Of a stretch of DNA of 64,000 bases, positions 27,201 through 37,294 are shown piece after piece. A program made the position numbers and the translations under genes. The notes beneath the pieces are model-generated. The model was not told where the DNA came from. It saw only the letters and a program-made list of their open reading frames with translations, and searched no databases. Position 1 is the stretch's first letter; the number at the start of each line of letters is the position of its first letter. The stretch is from Acanthornis magna (taxonomy: Eukaryota; Chordata; Aves; Passeriformes; Acanthizidae): positions 168,047 through 232,046 of the forward strand of contig JAWUZG010001063.1 in NCBI GenBank assembly GCA_036785705.1, in the 5' to 3' direction.

Positions 27201-30094
27201 GGCTCAAAGGAGAGCGTTAGTTTTAGTAAGAAATTTTTGGTAAAGCCCAGATGCTGTAGATTTCTATTGGGATTACAGTAGAAAGCAGAAATTTTGAAGG
27301 AGAGCTATAGGGATGTTCCTTACCCTTTTATAGGGAAAGTTTTTCTGCGGATATAGATTATCATGCAAACAGAAATGACTCTTTTCTTTTTTACCTCAGT
27401 GGATATTGGCATTGTTAGTGTGAAAAACATGTATGTATAAAAATCTGGAAGCTGGAAACCTTCCTTTGTGCATTTAGAAATCTGTAGCAGTGCAGGTTTG
27501 CCATGCCTGTGCAAAATGTGAGTAAAGAAATATTTTTTTAGTAATAAATTAGTTACAGCCTGTTTACTGAAGCACATTCTTATATCTTGTAGCCTCACTC
27601 AGCTATGTCAGATATTTCTATGAAGAGTTAACCATTTGATCAATTAATGGCTTCAAAAAGCAAACCAAGAAGAACACCTACAGTTTTTGTGTTGTTTTCC
27701 CCTTTCCCAGCTCAGTAAAAACAACTTTTCCTGATTTCCTGAGGTTGGCAAAGGCTTTTCAACAGCTCTCTCTAAATCATTGAGAGTATTATATTTCAGC
27801 TTCCTGGAGGAAAATGAGCATGGTCTGAGTCAAGGCAGTAGTTTTAAGTGGTCCTCAGGGGCATAGCATCAAATTGCACTGTTGGTGCAATTTTTCTGTC
27901 ATCATATGAAGGCAGCAGCTGTTGCATCAATGGAATTTTTGGATTAGGAAATTCTTGAGGCCAAATCCTGCCCTTGTTTCTATGGCCAGCTTGAAGCAGA
28001 ACTTGTCCAGTGTGCAGGAGTGAAGACCAAGGCATGAAGTGCTATGAAAAGTCAGGTCTGGGAAGGCTGTGAAGCCAAACCATGTGTACATGATTGCTTG
28101 TGTTGAGTAGGAGCAGATGCAGAAGTGCCAGTCAGCTTTTTGTTGGAGAAGAGTAAAATTTGAAGTCTTGGTTCTTCCTTAAAGAAGTTCACCCTGGCGC
28201 AGAATTATTATTACAAGCAGCATGTAAGTAACAGACCTGTGTCAACAGTGGAGCTGGATCTCCTGGAAATTACATTTGTTCCCAAAGCTCACTTTAGTTG
28301 GAGAAGCTTTTCTTAGCAGCTTTTTTTCCCCCTCCAACTGGTTTGCAAGTTCAGATTTTCCAGGTTCTTGAAGACTCAAGAAGTGCTTATCACTTGCTGT
28401 CAGCAGGATGGCAGACCTGTGTGTCTGTGTCCCCCAGAGCCTTCACTGGCACTCGCTGGCTTTTTTGGGTTTCCCAGGGCTTCGCTCATGCAGGAGTGGG
28501 CACTGGTGTCACATTGTGACCGTGGACAGTGTAAAGCCTTGGGAAGCTGTTTGTCCATGTTTGGTGTCGGGGACAGAGCTGTCCCAGGGCAGCAAGGCTG
28601 AGCTCCTCAGAGCACATTTCTATTTCTCGTGCTAAAATGTGTTTCTGAATACTAATTACCATTTACAACTATTTTTATGTCTGCTTAGGAACTTAGCTCA
28701 AGGGGAGAAAAAAAAATTATGGTAATAGTTTCAAAAGACCACAAAGGCCACATTTTTAGCAAAGCATTTTGCTTGCTTTACATTAAACATGCCCTCAAGT
28801 TCCATATTTATTTTTAATATATTACTCCTACATCTTCTCTTCCCCCATAGTGATTTTCCCTTGCTGAATAAGATCCACTCCGCTTTCCCTATCCCAAACA
28901 GAGCTGTCAATCTTAAAGTTTAAATTGGCATCATCCTTTCCCAGCCCCAGCTGCCCTTGACTTTCTTCAAGTTTTTGTCAGTATGATCTAAGTATAGTGC
29001 ACTTGTACCCATATATTTTAAAATATATACTGGGTTTGTTTCTTTTAGGTAGTACCCAGTCTATCACAATGGTCAAAATTGTTTCTGGCATCCATGGAGA
29101 TAATTATAATATGTCATAATGTTGTGAATAGTGTATTGTATTAATATCCTTACATCACATGGAGAATTCAAGATATGAAAAATTGTTCCAGATAGTCAGG
29201 AATCTAAAGATTGTTTTTCTATACTCTAGCATGATTGATTAACAAACTTAGCTTAGAAGAGAAATATCCCTATGAAGCTTTTCTGGATTTATTTTGACTG
29301 CAAATGAGACCTGTTTCAAATTTTGAGCTGCGATGAAATGCATTTAACAAGGGTTATGGTGTGATCAGTGGCAAAGCTATTAGAGAGAATTTCTTGCTAT
29401 TTTTAAGGCTACACTGTTCCTTCTTCCTTCATCTCAGTGATTTTTATTTATTTTTTCTTCTTCCCCAAATATATTTTTTTGTTTTGACAAGTTTTCTTGT
29501 TCAAATTTGTATTTTATTTTAAATCTTCAAAGCAAAAGACATCATTGCCATGGTGGATTGTAATACATGATATTTCTAACTGAACTTTTGGTCCACTGTG
29601 AGAGTTCTCTGTTATGGAAGCTGCCAAGACCCCAGTGTGAATGCAGCATGGGTCTATGTATTTAGAATTTGGACATCATGTATATGTAGTAAAAGCCTGA
29701 ATTTTGATATGGTATGGATTATGTATTAAAAAGAAATTGGCATATTCAAACACATTTTATGATTTAAGGGATAAATAACATGTATTTGGTATAACAGTAT
29801 CAAAGATGCTCTATGCCAAAGAGTATTCAGACAGTTTCCTGCAAAAGTTGGAGTTTGAATGAATAAGCTGTTAACTTTATTACCTTCAAGCCTTTGTATC
29901 TCTAAGTACCACAATATCAGAGTTTCTGCCATAAAAATATGCAGTGTCTGACTGCAATACATATTGCGAACTGTTTAGTTGTAATATTTTGTTAATGAAA
30001 CGTGGGTTTTTCCTGTATTTAGCTTCTGTTTGATAGTTCTATTTCAAAGAACACTAAACTCAAGAATTTATCTAATGTTATCCACTCTCAATAA
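24251..30094. other. non-coding DNA, no supported gene
   Basis: AT-rich unique sequence. The stretch 24780-24910 is rich in ATTA/TAAT and TTATGCAATT-type motifs and could be a conserved non-coding element. A perfect 18-base palindrome lies at 29011-29028. A GC-richer patch at 28390-28620 gives overlapping frames without domains. No gene is supported. Confidence 0.5.
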
Positions 30095-30096
30095 AG

Positions 30097-30157
30097 GAAG
30101 TTGGACTGGATGACATCTAGAGGCTCCTTCCAACCAATATTTCTATCACTGTTTGAT
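30097..30157 (+). mobile_element. CR1 LINE extreme 3' end
   Basis: GAAGTTGGACTGGATGACAT, then CTAGAGGCTCCTTCCAACC and a decayed terminal repeat, match the last bases of CR1 in the sense direction. It is only about 60 bases long and ends about 640 bases upstream of the recursive-splice-like site. Confidence 0.65.
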
Positions 30158-30800
30158 TATTAAAGATACCACTATTAAGTACTTGCAACCTTGCAATTGT
30201 CACCTTTGATAGAGAGAGAGTAACAGATGCTTATAGTTTAATTTTATTCTTTTAAGAAGGAAAGTTTTTTAGAAGAAAAATGAAGCCAAGACACAGCAAT
30301 GTCAAATGCAGTAATGGCCCTACCCTTACCCAACTCTCAGTGAGCATGTAAAGGCCTTAGTGGAGTTTGCTAGTTAACTCATTTAAGTTGTGAAATTCTT
30401 TGTAATATAAGCAATATTGGTTTGTGGTTCCTGTGAAGTTTAGTCTGAAAGGGAATATGCTGGAGACTGTACCTCATAAAGAGCTTGTATCCCGTGTTAC
30501 AGATGCTCATCTTAGGTGGGACAGAAGCGATTCTGAGAGTCAGAACAAGCAAGTTTTAGTTTTGGCCATTTTCCCTTCACCTTGGGGGCAGTGCAGTTCA
30601 AGTCATAAAGTGCTTTTGCTGAGACTGAGCTTTCCAGTTGCTTATCAGTATTCCAGCTGGAGTTCTTATTTTTTTTCCTGAATCCTTGGGTTCACTCCAT
30701 TTTTTCATTTAACTCTGGTAATCAAAAAAGGAATGATCATCAAGCCACCTAAATTATATCCACACTCCTGTGTAGTTTATTGCGCTGTTAAGTAACTCTT

Positions 30801-30867
30801 TGTTTGTTTGATTTGTTTTACAGGTAAGTAGCACTTAGAACTGGATAGTCAACAATTTATGGTAAGT
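30801..30867 (+). promoter_or_regulatory. candidate recursive splice site and 38-nt RS-exon
   Basis: A pyrimidine-rich tract (TTTGTTTGTTTGATTTG and more) ends in TTTTACAG at 30823 and is directly followed by GTAAGT at 30824-30829, so acceptor and donor sit back to back. A second donor, ATG then GTAAGT, starts at 30862 and defines a 38-base segment, 30824-30861. That segment has a stop in each frame: TAG at 30836-30838, TAA at 30825-30827 and TAG at 30829-30831. It is not a multiple of three, so inclusion would truncate any protein. A branch-point-like GTAAC lies roughly 30 bases upstream of the AG. In vertebrates this layout marks recursive splicing in very long introns, mostly of neuronal genes. 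The function here is inferred from sequence only, and no other site in the window has the full arrangement. Confidence 0.4.
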
Positions 30868-31401
30868 ATATTTTGTAATTAGCAAAACTAAAATTAAACT
30901 CCTGTTTTGTTCTTTAAAGGGAATAGACAAAGTAGGGGGTTAATCATACAATAGCATTTGTTTCAGATGCTAATCAGAATGTTTGAAGATGTCATTGGGT
31001 TTATATTTTTCTCCTTGAAGTGTTATTCATCTGTTAGAGGAAGAAATAAATACAAATACTCTTGGCAATATTTCAGGGAAGTTGAGCAAACAATATTTAC
31101 TTTAAACACAGTAAACAAATGAAGGTTTATTTTTTATTCTCAACTCCTTTCAGTTATAGTAATCTTGGAAGTTGTTTTAACTAAATTAAAATCTCACACA
31201 CAAATGCAGTGTGTAAACTTTAGTGTCCCTATAACTTTTTCTGCTACAGGATAACTAAGGCTCTAATGCTTATCCAGTCTTTGGCTTGATGAAAATACTA
31301 TTAACACTGAGTTCTTATTTATGCAGTATAATGAACAGATCTTAGATCTTGCTTCCTAAAATATGCCTGTGTCAGTTCCCTTCCCCTTCAGCTGGGGAAA
31401 T

Positions 31402-31450
31402 AATCACAGAATAGTTGCAAGGGACCTCTGGAGACCATGTAGTCCAAGCC
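31402..31450 (-). mobile_element. CR1 LINE 3' terminus fragment
   Basis: AATCACAGAATAGTTGCAAGG followed by GACCTCTGGAGACCATGTAG and TCCAAGCC is the reverse complement of a CR1 terminus, with the ATTCTGTGATT-type end at 31402. Only about 50 bases are recognisable. Confidence 0.6.
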
Positions 31451-32008
31451 AATAGTAGTGAAGAGACCATAATAGTAGCAATAGTGTGAAAAGATATCCT
31501 CAGCCACTCTCAGGGCTCTGACAAGGCTTGCCATCCTCTGTGGGTGCACAGGTGTTATAAAATAAATCCAGTTTTTCTGGTGTACATCACTGCTCTCATT
31601 ATTTTAAAGTCTTAGTATGGTACTCAGTTGCTGCCCAAGCAAACTTTAAAATTCAAATGTTCATTTTTAGCTTTTTAACTTCCCAGCCTCTCCAGAAGCA
31701 GTTGTTATACTGTTAATATACTGTGAAAGGTGTTACAGCTTTGAACTGCAGTGTTGGGAATTAATAAGTGTACATGGCACATTTTTTCTTGTGGTAAGAC
31801 TGATAGGCTCTCTGCACTTGACACTGATGCTGTTTGAGCACTTGATCCTCTTAGAAAGTGACTGTGTTTTCCTCCCTGTAGTTTTAACTTTGTAGAAGTT
31901 TTTTATTTTGTTGTCACTCAACTCCATAGAATTCTTACTTGATGGGGGGTTTTTTGTTTGGTTTGTTTTGTTTTTTTAATAAGATTTTTTCCTTTCTTCT
32001 CTTCACAG

Positions 32009-32138
32009 GTGGATTTTTTTTTTCTTGGGGACATTTTTATTTTGAATTCATATTGTTCTCTTTAACTGATCACACAACTCGCTCATCCTTAGTCACGGAG
32101 GATTTTTCTTTCAACTTTGCCGTGCATTAATGACACCA
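32009..32138 (+). other. candidate non-coding exon
   Basis: A strong acceptor (TTTTTTCCTTTCTTCTC then TTCACAG ending at 32008) and a donor-like GTAAGT at 32139 bracket 130 bases. No frame is open across the whole segment, so it would be a non-coding or truncating exon if used. It lies about 1.2 kb downstream of the recursive-splice-like site on the same strand. Chance pairing of sites is possible. Confidence 0.2.
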
Positions 32139-33065
32139 GTAAGTTTATGACCTAGTCTATGTTTGTTTTAAATTTTAGTAATTCATTTGTGTTTTTTATA
32201 ACAGTGCCCTAATTATCTGATCTTCTTTGACTAAGCTTTTCTCATTTTCCCATGACATCTTCTCCAGAGGTTTACTTGTGCTGCCTGCTTTCTGTCATCT
32301 TTTGTAAACTGTTCTGCCACAGGATTATTGCTCTACATCAGCTAACACTTTTTTCTCTGAGATTTTTTTTAAAAAATGCATATTTTTGTATGCACATGCA
32401 AAAGTGAGGTAGATGTGAAGTCACATTTAAACACGGGCTGACAGAGCAATAAAATATGTCCACTAAAACTGTCTAGACCCACGTCTGCACATGGAGTTAC
32501 ATCTTCTTTGCAGAGGCCAACTCTGAATTTCTTCTGCCCTTTGAGACACCATTATCACCTTGCATCAGTGTTCTATCTCCTGCCTGCTAAGTTGGTTACA
32601 TTGTTGTTTTTCCAAAAATTTAATTTTTTGAAGGTGGGTTACAGGGCTGGTTTAGACAAATAGGAAGGAAGAATGGATGTTTTTCATTTGTGTTTTCATT
32701 TGTCCTGTCTCTCAGAAGTGAGGAGGGGAGTCTTACAGTTCTTCCTGGCAGACTCAGCTCATGGTTCCCCTTTAGGAAAGGATTTCAAGAGGTGATTTCC
32801 TACTCTAGAGCCACATGTTGGGCCTGGAGTTAAGAAAATCTAAAAGGATCTGCTGACTAGGATTTGGCTATCCCAGTTCAAGCCACTAGCAGTTTTTTTG
32901 CAGAAAAAGTTACCTCTGAACAGCAGAGGTAACAAAAATCTCCCTAGTCCTCCTGCTAATTCACTATTTCTCTTGTGGAGTCTTTTAATGTACTTTTTAC
33001 ATAACTTTCAATATGTTCTCCTAAGATTGTATGTATGTCTTGCATATCTTTCACCTTTTATCCAG

Positions 33066-33139
33066 AAATATCCAGAAATACTTCACCTTTCACTCCAGAA
33101 ATGGAGTATATCATATATGCTTCTCATACTGCAAAAACA
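33066..33139 (+). CDS. candidate 74-nt exon, gene unknown
   Basis: An acceptor with a fair pyrimidine tract (CTTTCACCTTTTATCCAG, ending at 33065) and a GTAAGT donor at 33140 bracket 74 bases. All three frames are open, which is unusual for this AT-rich DNA. One frame reads a hydrophilic peptide with FTPEMEYIIYASHTAKT. A 10-base direct repeat (TATCCAGAAA twice) straddles the acceptor. I do not recognise the product. It is on the same strand as the candidate recursive splice site. Confidence 0.22.
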
Positions 33140-36100
33140 GTAAGTCTTTTGGTTAAAGTGAGAACTGAAATGTTATCACAAGACACTCTGAAAAAATATG
33201 AGACATCTCTTTAAAATAATATCCCTTATTCTTGAAGTGTCAAATAATTTTTTGTGCAATTTTTCCGGAGACTGGTTATTTAGACTGAGATAAAATTAAT
33301 GAAAATTAAAATTTTCTCATATGTGAGAAATTTCTTGCATCTTCAGCTGTGTTTTATTGTGGCAAATGGTCTCAAAGGCAATGCTTTACATGCATGAAAC
33401 TTTCTAGAAAAGTGACTAGTGAGTACACCTATGAGATTTATGACAATACTTCTAGAGGTCGTTTTTCTTATTTGCTTTTACCTGGGATTTGCTATGCTGA
33501 AGCACTTGAAAATAAGCTATTTCTTCAAAGAAACTGATGAAGATTTGTGCTCTAAAGATGGGGGTTTTCACCTCCTGTTCTGGATGAGCCTGTTTATTAA
33601 AAACAGCCGTAACAGAAAGATCATCTTCTGGTAATCTGTTGACTGTGGTTTGGTTTGGGCACTGTTGGGCATCTTCCCCAGATGGGCTTTCTGACAGTAT
33701 TGGAAAGGGAAGTCTGTTCTCATTTCCACTGGCAGCAAGCTGCAGCCATGATAATTTAGTTTCACTATAAAATTTCAGGCACTGTTTCTTTGTTGTTTTT
33801 CCTTTGGTACCTCTTTTGCTCTTGTACTCTTAATTTTGAAGCAACACAAAATTCTGGTCAGAAAATAGGCTTTACATTTTCCTAAGAGTCATCAGCATTG
33901 CAAAAAGATTTGTAATACAGCAATCATCAGCTGAAATGGTGGTACTCTTCCCTTTGTCTCAGCAATTGTACAATACTTCCCTTTTATAGGCAGTCAAGAT
34001 TAGCTCTCCTATTGGCTTTAGATGGTAGGGATTTACTCTCATATAGCACCAAAATCATAAGCAATAGAGATAATTACACTGGAACCAATGCATCTAAGTA
34101 AAGCAGTTAGATTATGTATTTATTAAAATAATAATAAAATATCAGTTCATCTCTGTTTGACTCCATCTTAACCTGCACCTGTCATATTCACCATTTTATA
34201 ACTCTTTCATTACTGTGTTTCTCTCAGTGAAGGAAAGAATAAGAACTGTGCATGACTGAGAGATGCATCTGAGACTTTCAGTTCTCAATGAGTTACCCTG
34301 CTACATTTCCATCTTATGGTGCTTCTAAATGTTTTATGCTAGCTGCCTTATTGGAATATGGAAGATGAAAATTTAGGTGCTGTCTTGATAATGTGAAAGG
34401 TATGCTCCCACTTTCACTAGGCTTTCTAAAAGCTTTGGAAAAGGAATGATAGCAAAAGGGATATTTTATATAGCAAAAAGACATGGCACTAATTTCTTCC
34501 ATCCAAAAATGTAAAATCTTTGTTTTGTGTCAGAGGATAACTACCTGAGTGTTTGACTTGCCAAAAAAGTTGAAGGGATTGATGGAAGATTTTATGGTTC
34601 AGTAGTTGTTGAAATGTAACAGGTAACTGATGCTGTTTTGGTTGTTTCCTACTATTTCTTTAACATCCTTTAAAACAAACCCTCTTTTTAACTTTTCTAA
34701 ACATTAAAACTTGCATCAAGCAATAAATTTGTTGATTGGTTTCCTGAGAGTGGAAGGGTCTCAATCTGATATTGTTTAAATTTCCCAGTTTCCAGGGTGA
34801 AGGAGCATTTATAGAACAGCACAAGAGGCAATTTCACTGCTTTGCTTTGTCACTGTGCCTCAGGAGGAAGATCTGAGGGACCACATCTGGATTTACGAGA
34901 GGATGTCCCTCTTTTTGTGCTTTTCATCCCTTTTCCTGTCTGCAGGCCCTTTCCATAGTGTTGCAAATTAACACTAACTTCTGGGGGGGCTTTGAAGATG
35001 TTGGGTGCTCGCCTACAGTCTGGGCTGACACTGCCAAGATAATGTCCCTGAGCAATCAGGTGCTGCTAAATTGTGATGATCAGAATGGTTTGTTGGGACA
35101 AATTCATAGTCGTGGCTTATGGAGGAATTTCTGTTCCCTGTTACAATTTTTTTCTGAGCTTTTATTATTTTCTATGTAATGCTTTCACAACAACAGCCAT
35201 TTTATTAACTTGACTTTGAAGCTGAAAAGCTACAAACTAGAGGCAGCTTAAGTGATGTTTATGCCCCACTTAGAGCAAGGGGGTTACCTGGGCCCTGGCA
35301 CTGCTACTGTGTGGGTCCTCTCCTCTACATCCAGACCATTCTGAATGTGGGCAAGAGCAGGATCTCATCCTTCAGCTAAGCAGCACAATCTGGTTATGAG
35401 CAGGGATGCTGATGCCCCTGATATGCTGGCCATGCCTGGGATCCCATGCCCTGTAATTCAGTGAGTGACTAATAGGGAAATCTGGCATATTTTTTTGACA
35501 GTAAAAATCACAGGATCTTGTAGAGGCAAACAAGGCAGTTTCAGTGGAGCTGTGCCTGCTGAGATATTAAGCTGTGATAAAACACAGTCTGAAAATAATT
35601 TAGCTCTTTTTGGAAGGAAACAATTCAGAGTATATATGCTTAAAGTCCTTGCGGGTTTAGTCATTGTCTAATGTAACTACAACAAAAATTCAAATCCTAT
35701 TCCTATGATGAGCTTCCATGTAGTTATCACTGAGACATGGTCATTTGTCAAAACTGAATGGATCACAAAAAATGAGTGTCTCAACAACTGCATCTATATT
35801 CATGTTTTAATTCAGATCAGGGATGCTCCTCTGAAGTGAATTTCCTAGTTGGTCCCCTTTGATTGGTCTTGGTTGAACAGCAGTACACGAAGAATGTGAA
35901 GTTGATGTTTTTTTTTTTAATGAGACTGAACTAGAGGATGTGCTCAGGGAGTCTTGAATGCACACCAGGTACGTGTGAGCTTCAGGACAAGGCATCAAAG
36001 CAGAGCTAGTCTGAAGTTTGAACAGAGAAACAGAAAAATCTGAAATACATAGAGTAGGGATGACAGATCCTCAGCAGTGTATTTTGGTATATAGATCAGT

Positions 36101-36837
36101 TCCTATTTGCCTGTAATAGTGCTTAGTACTGGTAAAATACCACAGAAATGTGTGTTATTCTGCACGTTGGAAAGTGAGTCTTAGTATGTGAGGAATGTCA
36201 AAGCTGAGAATTTGGAATGGATGTTTCTGCCCAGTTTTAAAATGTATTTATGCATATTTAGCATTTCTGCAACTGAAAAACTAATTCTTGATTGTATCCA
36301 AAAAGAGGACCCTTGCTTTAGTGTTAGAGATGCAAGAACCTCTTCCTTCAGTTGCAGGGTGAGTGCAGAGTGCTGTGCCTTTTCCACATACTCTGAAGAA
36401 TGAGTCCAAAGAAAAATGACTCTTTGGGGTCAATGGCAAATAAACCTTCCCTCCTTTTCTTACAGGTGGTCCTTAATCCCCAGAAAAATCAGAGCAGCTA
36501 GTTGTGTTGGGGCATTGTTGCTGTGTCTTAGTCTTACGCATACTTTGGAGAATGAAGGTTGCTGTGAGTTTTAGCAAAATTCTGTTCCAGGCACTGTGCA
36601 AAGCTTCAGTGCCTCTCCATGTCCCAGGTGAGCATGTCTGAGTAACAACACAATGATCCAGCTCATGAAGCTGCAGAATGAAGTCTTGTGTTACTGAAGG
36701 CTGCAGCAAGAGGTCATGAAGTGGCTGGTGTGACTAAACCAGTGTGGCAGTGTTAGGGAGGCTGCTGCTGAATGAGAGAGAAAAACTGACTGGAAAAGAC
36801 AAGAGTCAAGGAGCAGAGATGAGCGCCCTGTAAAAAA

Positions 36838-36843
36838 CATTCA
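36838..36843. repeat. ERV target-site duplication, left copy
   Basis: CATTCA lies immediately outside the left LTR and is repeated exactly at 41127-41132 outside the right LTR. Six bases is the duplication length made by alpha- and betaretroviral integrases. Matching duplications show that both LTRs come from a single integration at this place. Confidence 0.95.
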
Positions 36844-37108
36844 TGTTGCCTTTCTTAGGCGTGGTGACCTGGTTCGGAAACGGCACGGCGGCACCCCCTG
36901 GCCACTCGGGCCATCAGCTCACAGACACCACTGTGGTGGATGGCAAATGGCGTTTATTGGTGATTAGCACCGCATAATATAACTTTGGTTTACAACGTCA
37001 CATCCGTCTGCTTACATCATAAACTAAACACTATTGGCTATCTGGGGAGGGGTCCTATCTTTCCGTACAGCACGATATCTTCCGACCGCCAGACCCTACC
37101 TACCCACA
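36844..37108 (-). repeat. 3' LTR
   Basis: 265 bases, equal in length to the right LTR, with ends TG and CA on either strand. I count five mismatches to the other LTR and no gaps, near 1.9 per cent. On the minus strand it has a CCAAT motif (37033-37037), a TATATTA-like box (36975-36981) and AATAAA (36953-36958), an order that fits U3 then R/U5. LTRs are identical at integration, so the differences measure age. At a neutral rate of order 2-3 per billion sites per year this suggests a few million years, an estimate that depends wholly on that rate. Confidence 0.95.
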
Positions 37109-37122
37109 TTTCCCCCCTCCCC
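37109..37122 (-). promoter_or_regulatory. polypurine tract
   Basis: The minus strand reads GGGGAGGGGGGAAA directly before the 3' LTR. This is the primer site for plus-strand DNA synthesis during reverse transcription and marks the inner edge of the LTR. Its exact abutment with the TG end supports the LTR boundary. Confidence 0.9.
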
Positions 37123-37200
37123 ATGCTAATCTAAGAGGACTAACAAACGTATAAAAAGGTATTAAGGAGGTAGAACAGAAGGCACTTTGAATAAGTGGTA

Positions 37201-37292
37201 ACTAGGGGGGTAAGGGGATGGGATATAGCTTGGGGTAACTCGGGATGACTGGGGATAATACTGCATAAGGAATTGGGGATAACTAGGGATAA
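37201..37292 (-). repeat. imperfect GGGATAAC-type repeats in ERV 3' untranslated region
   Basis: Between the env stop and the polypurine tract the plus strand carries at least six related units (GGGGTAACT, GGGATGACT, GGGGATAATACT, GGGGATAACT, GGGATAACACT and similar) spaced 10-20 bases apart. They may be a decayed tandem array. Retroviral 3' untranslated repeats sometimes act in RNA export or stability, but nothing here shows a function. Confidence 0.6.
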
Positions 37293-37294
37293 CA

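Larger units (their letters stand above)
30868..36837. other. non-coding DNA upstream of the ERV
   Basis: AT-rich unique sequence apart from the CR1 end at 31402 and the candidate exons at 32009-32138 and 33066-33139. A further weak exon-like segment is 36262-36358 (acceptor ATTTAG, donor GTGAGT, one open frame), but its pyrimidine tract is poor. Nothing else is supported. Confidence 0.45.
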
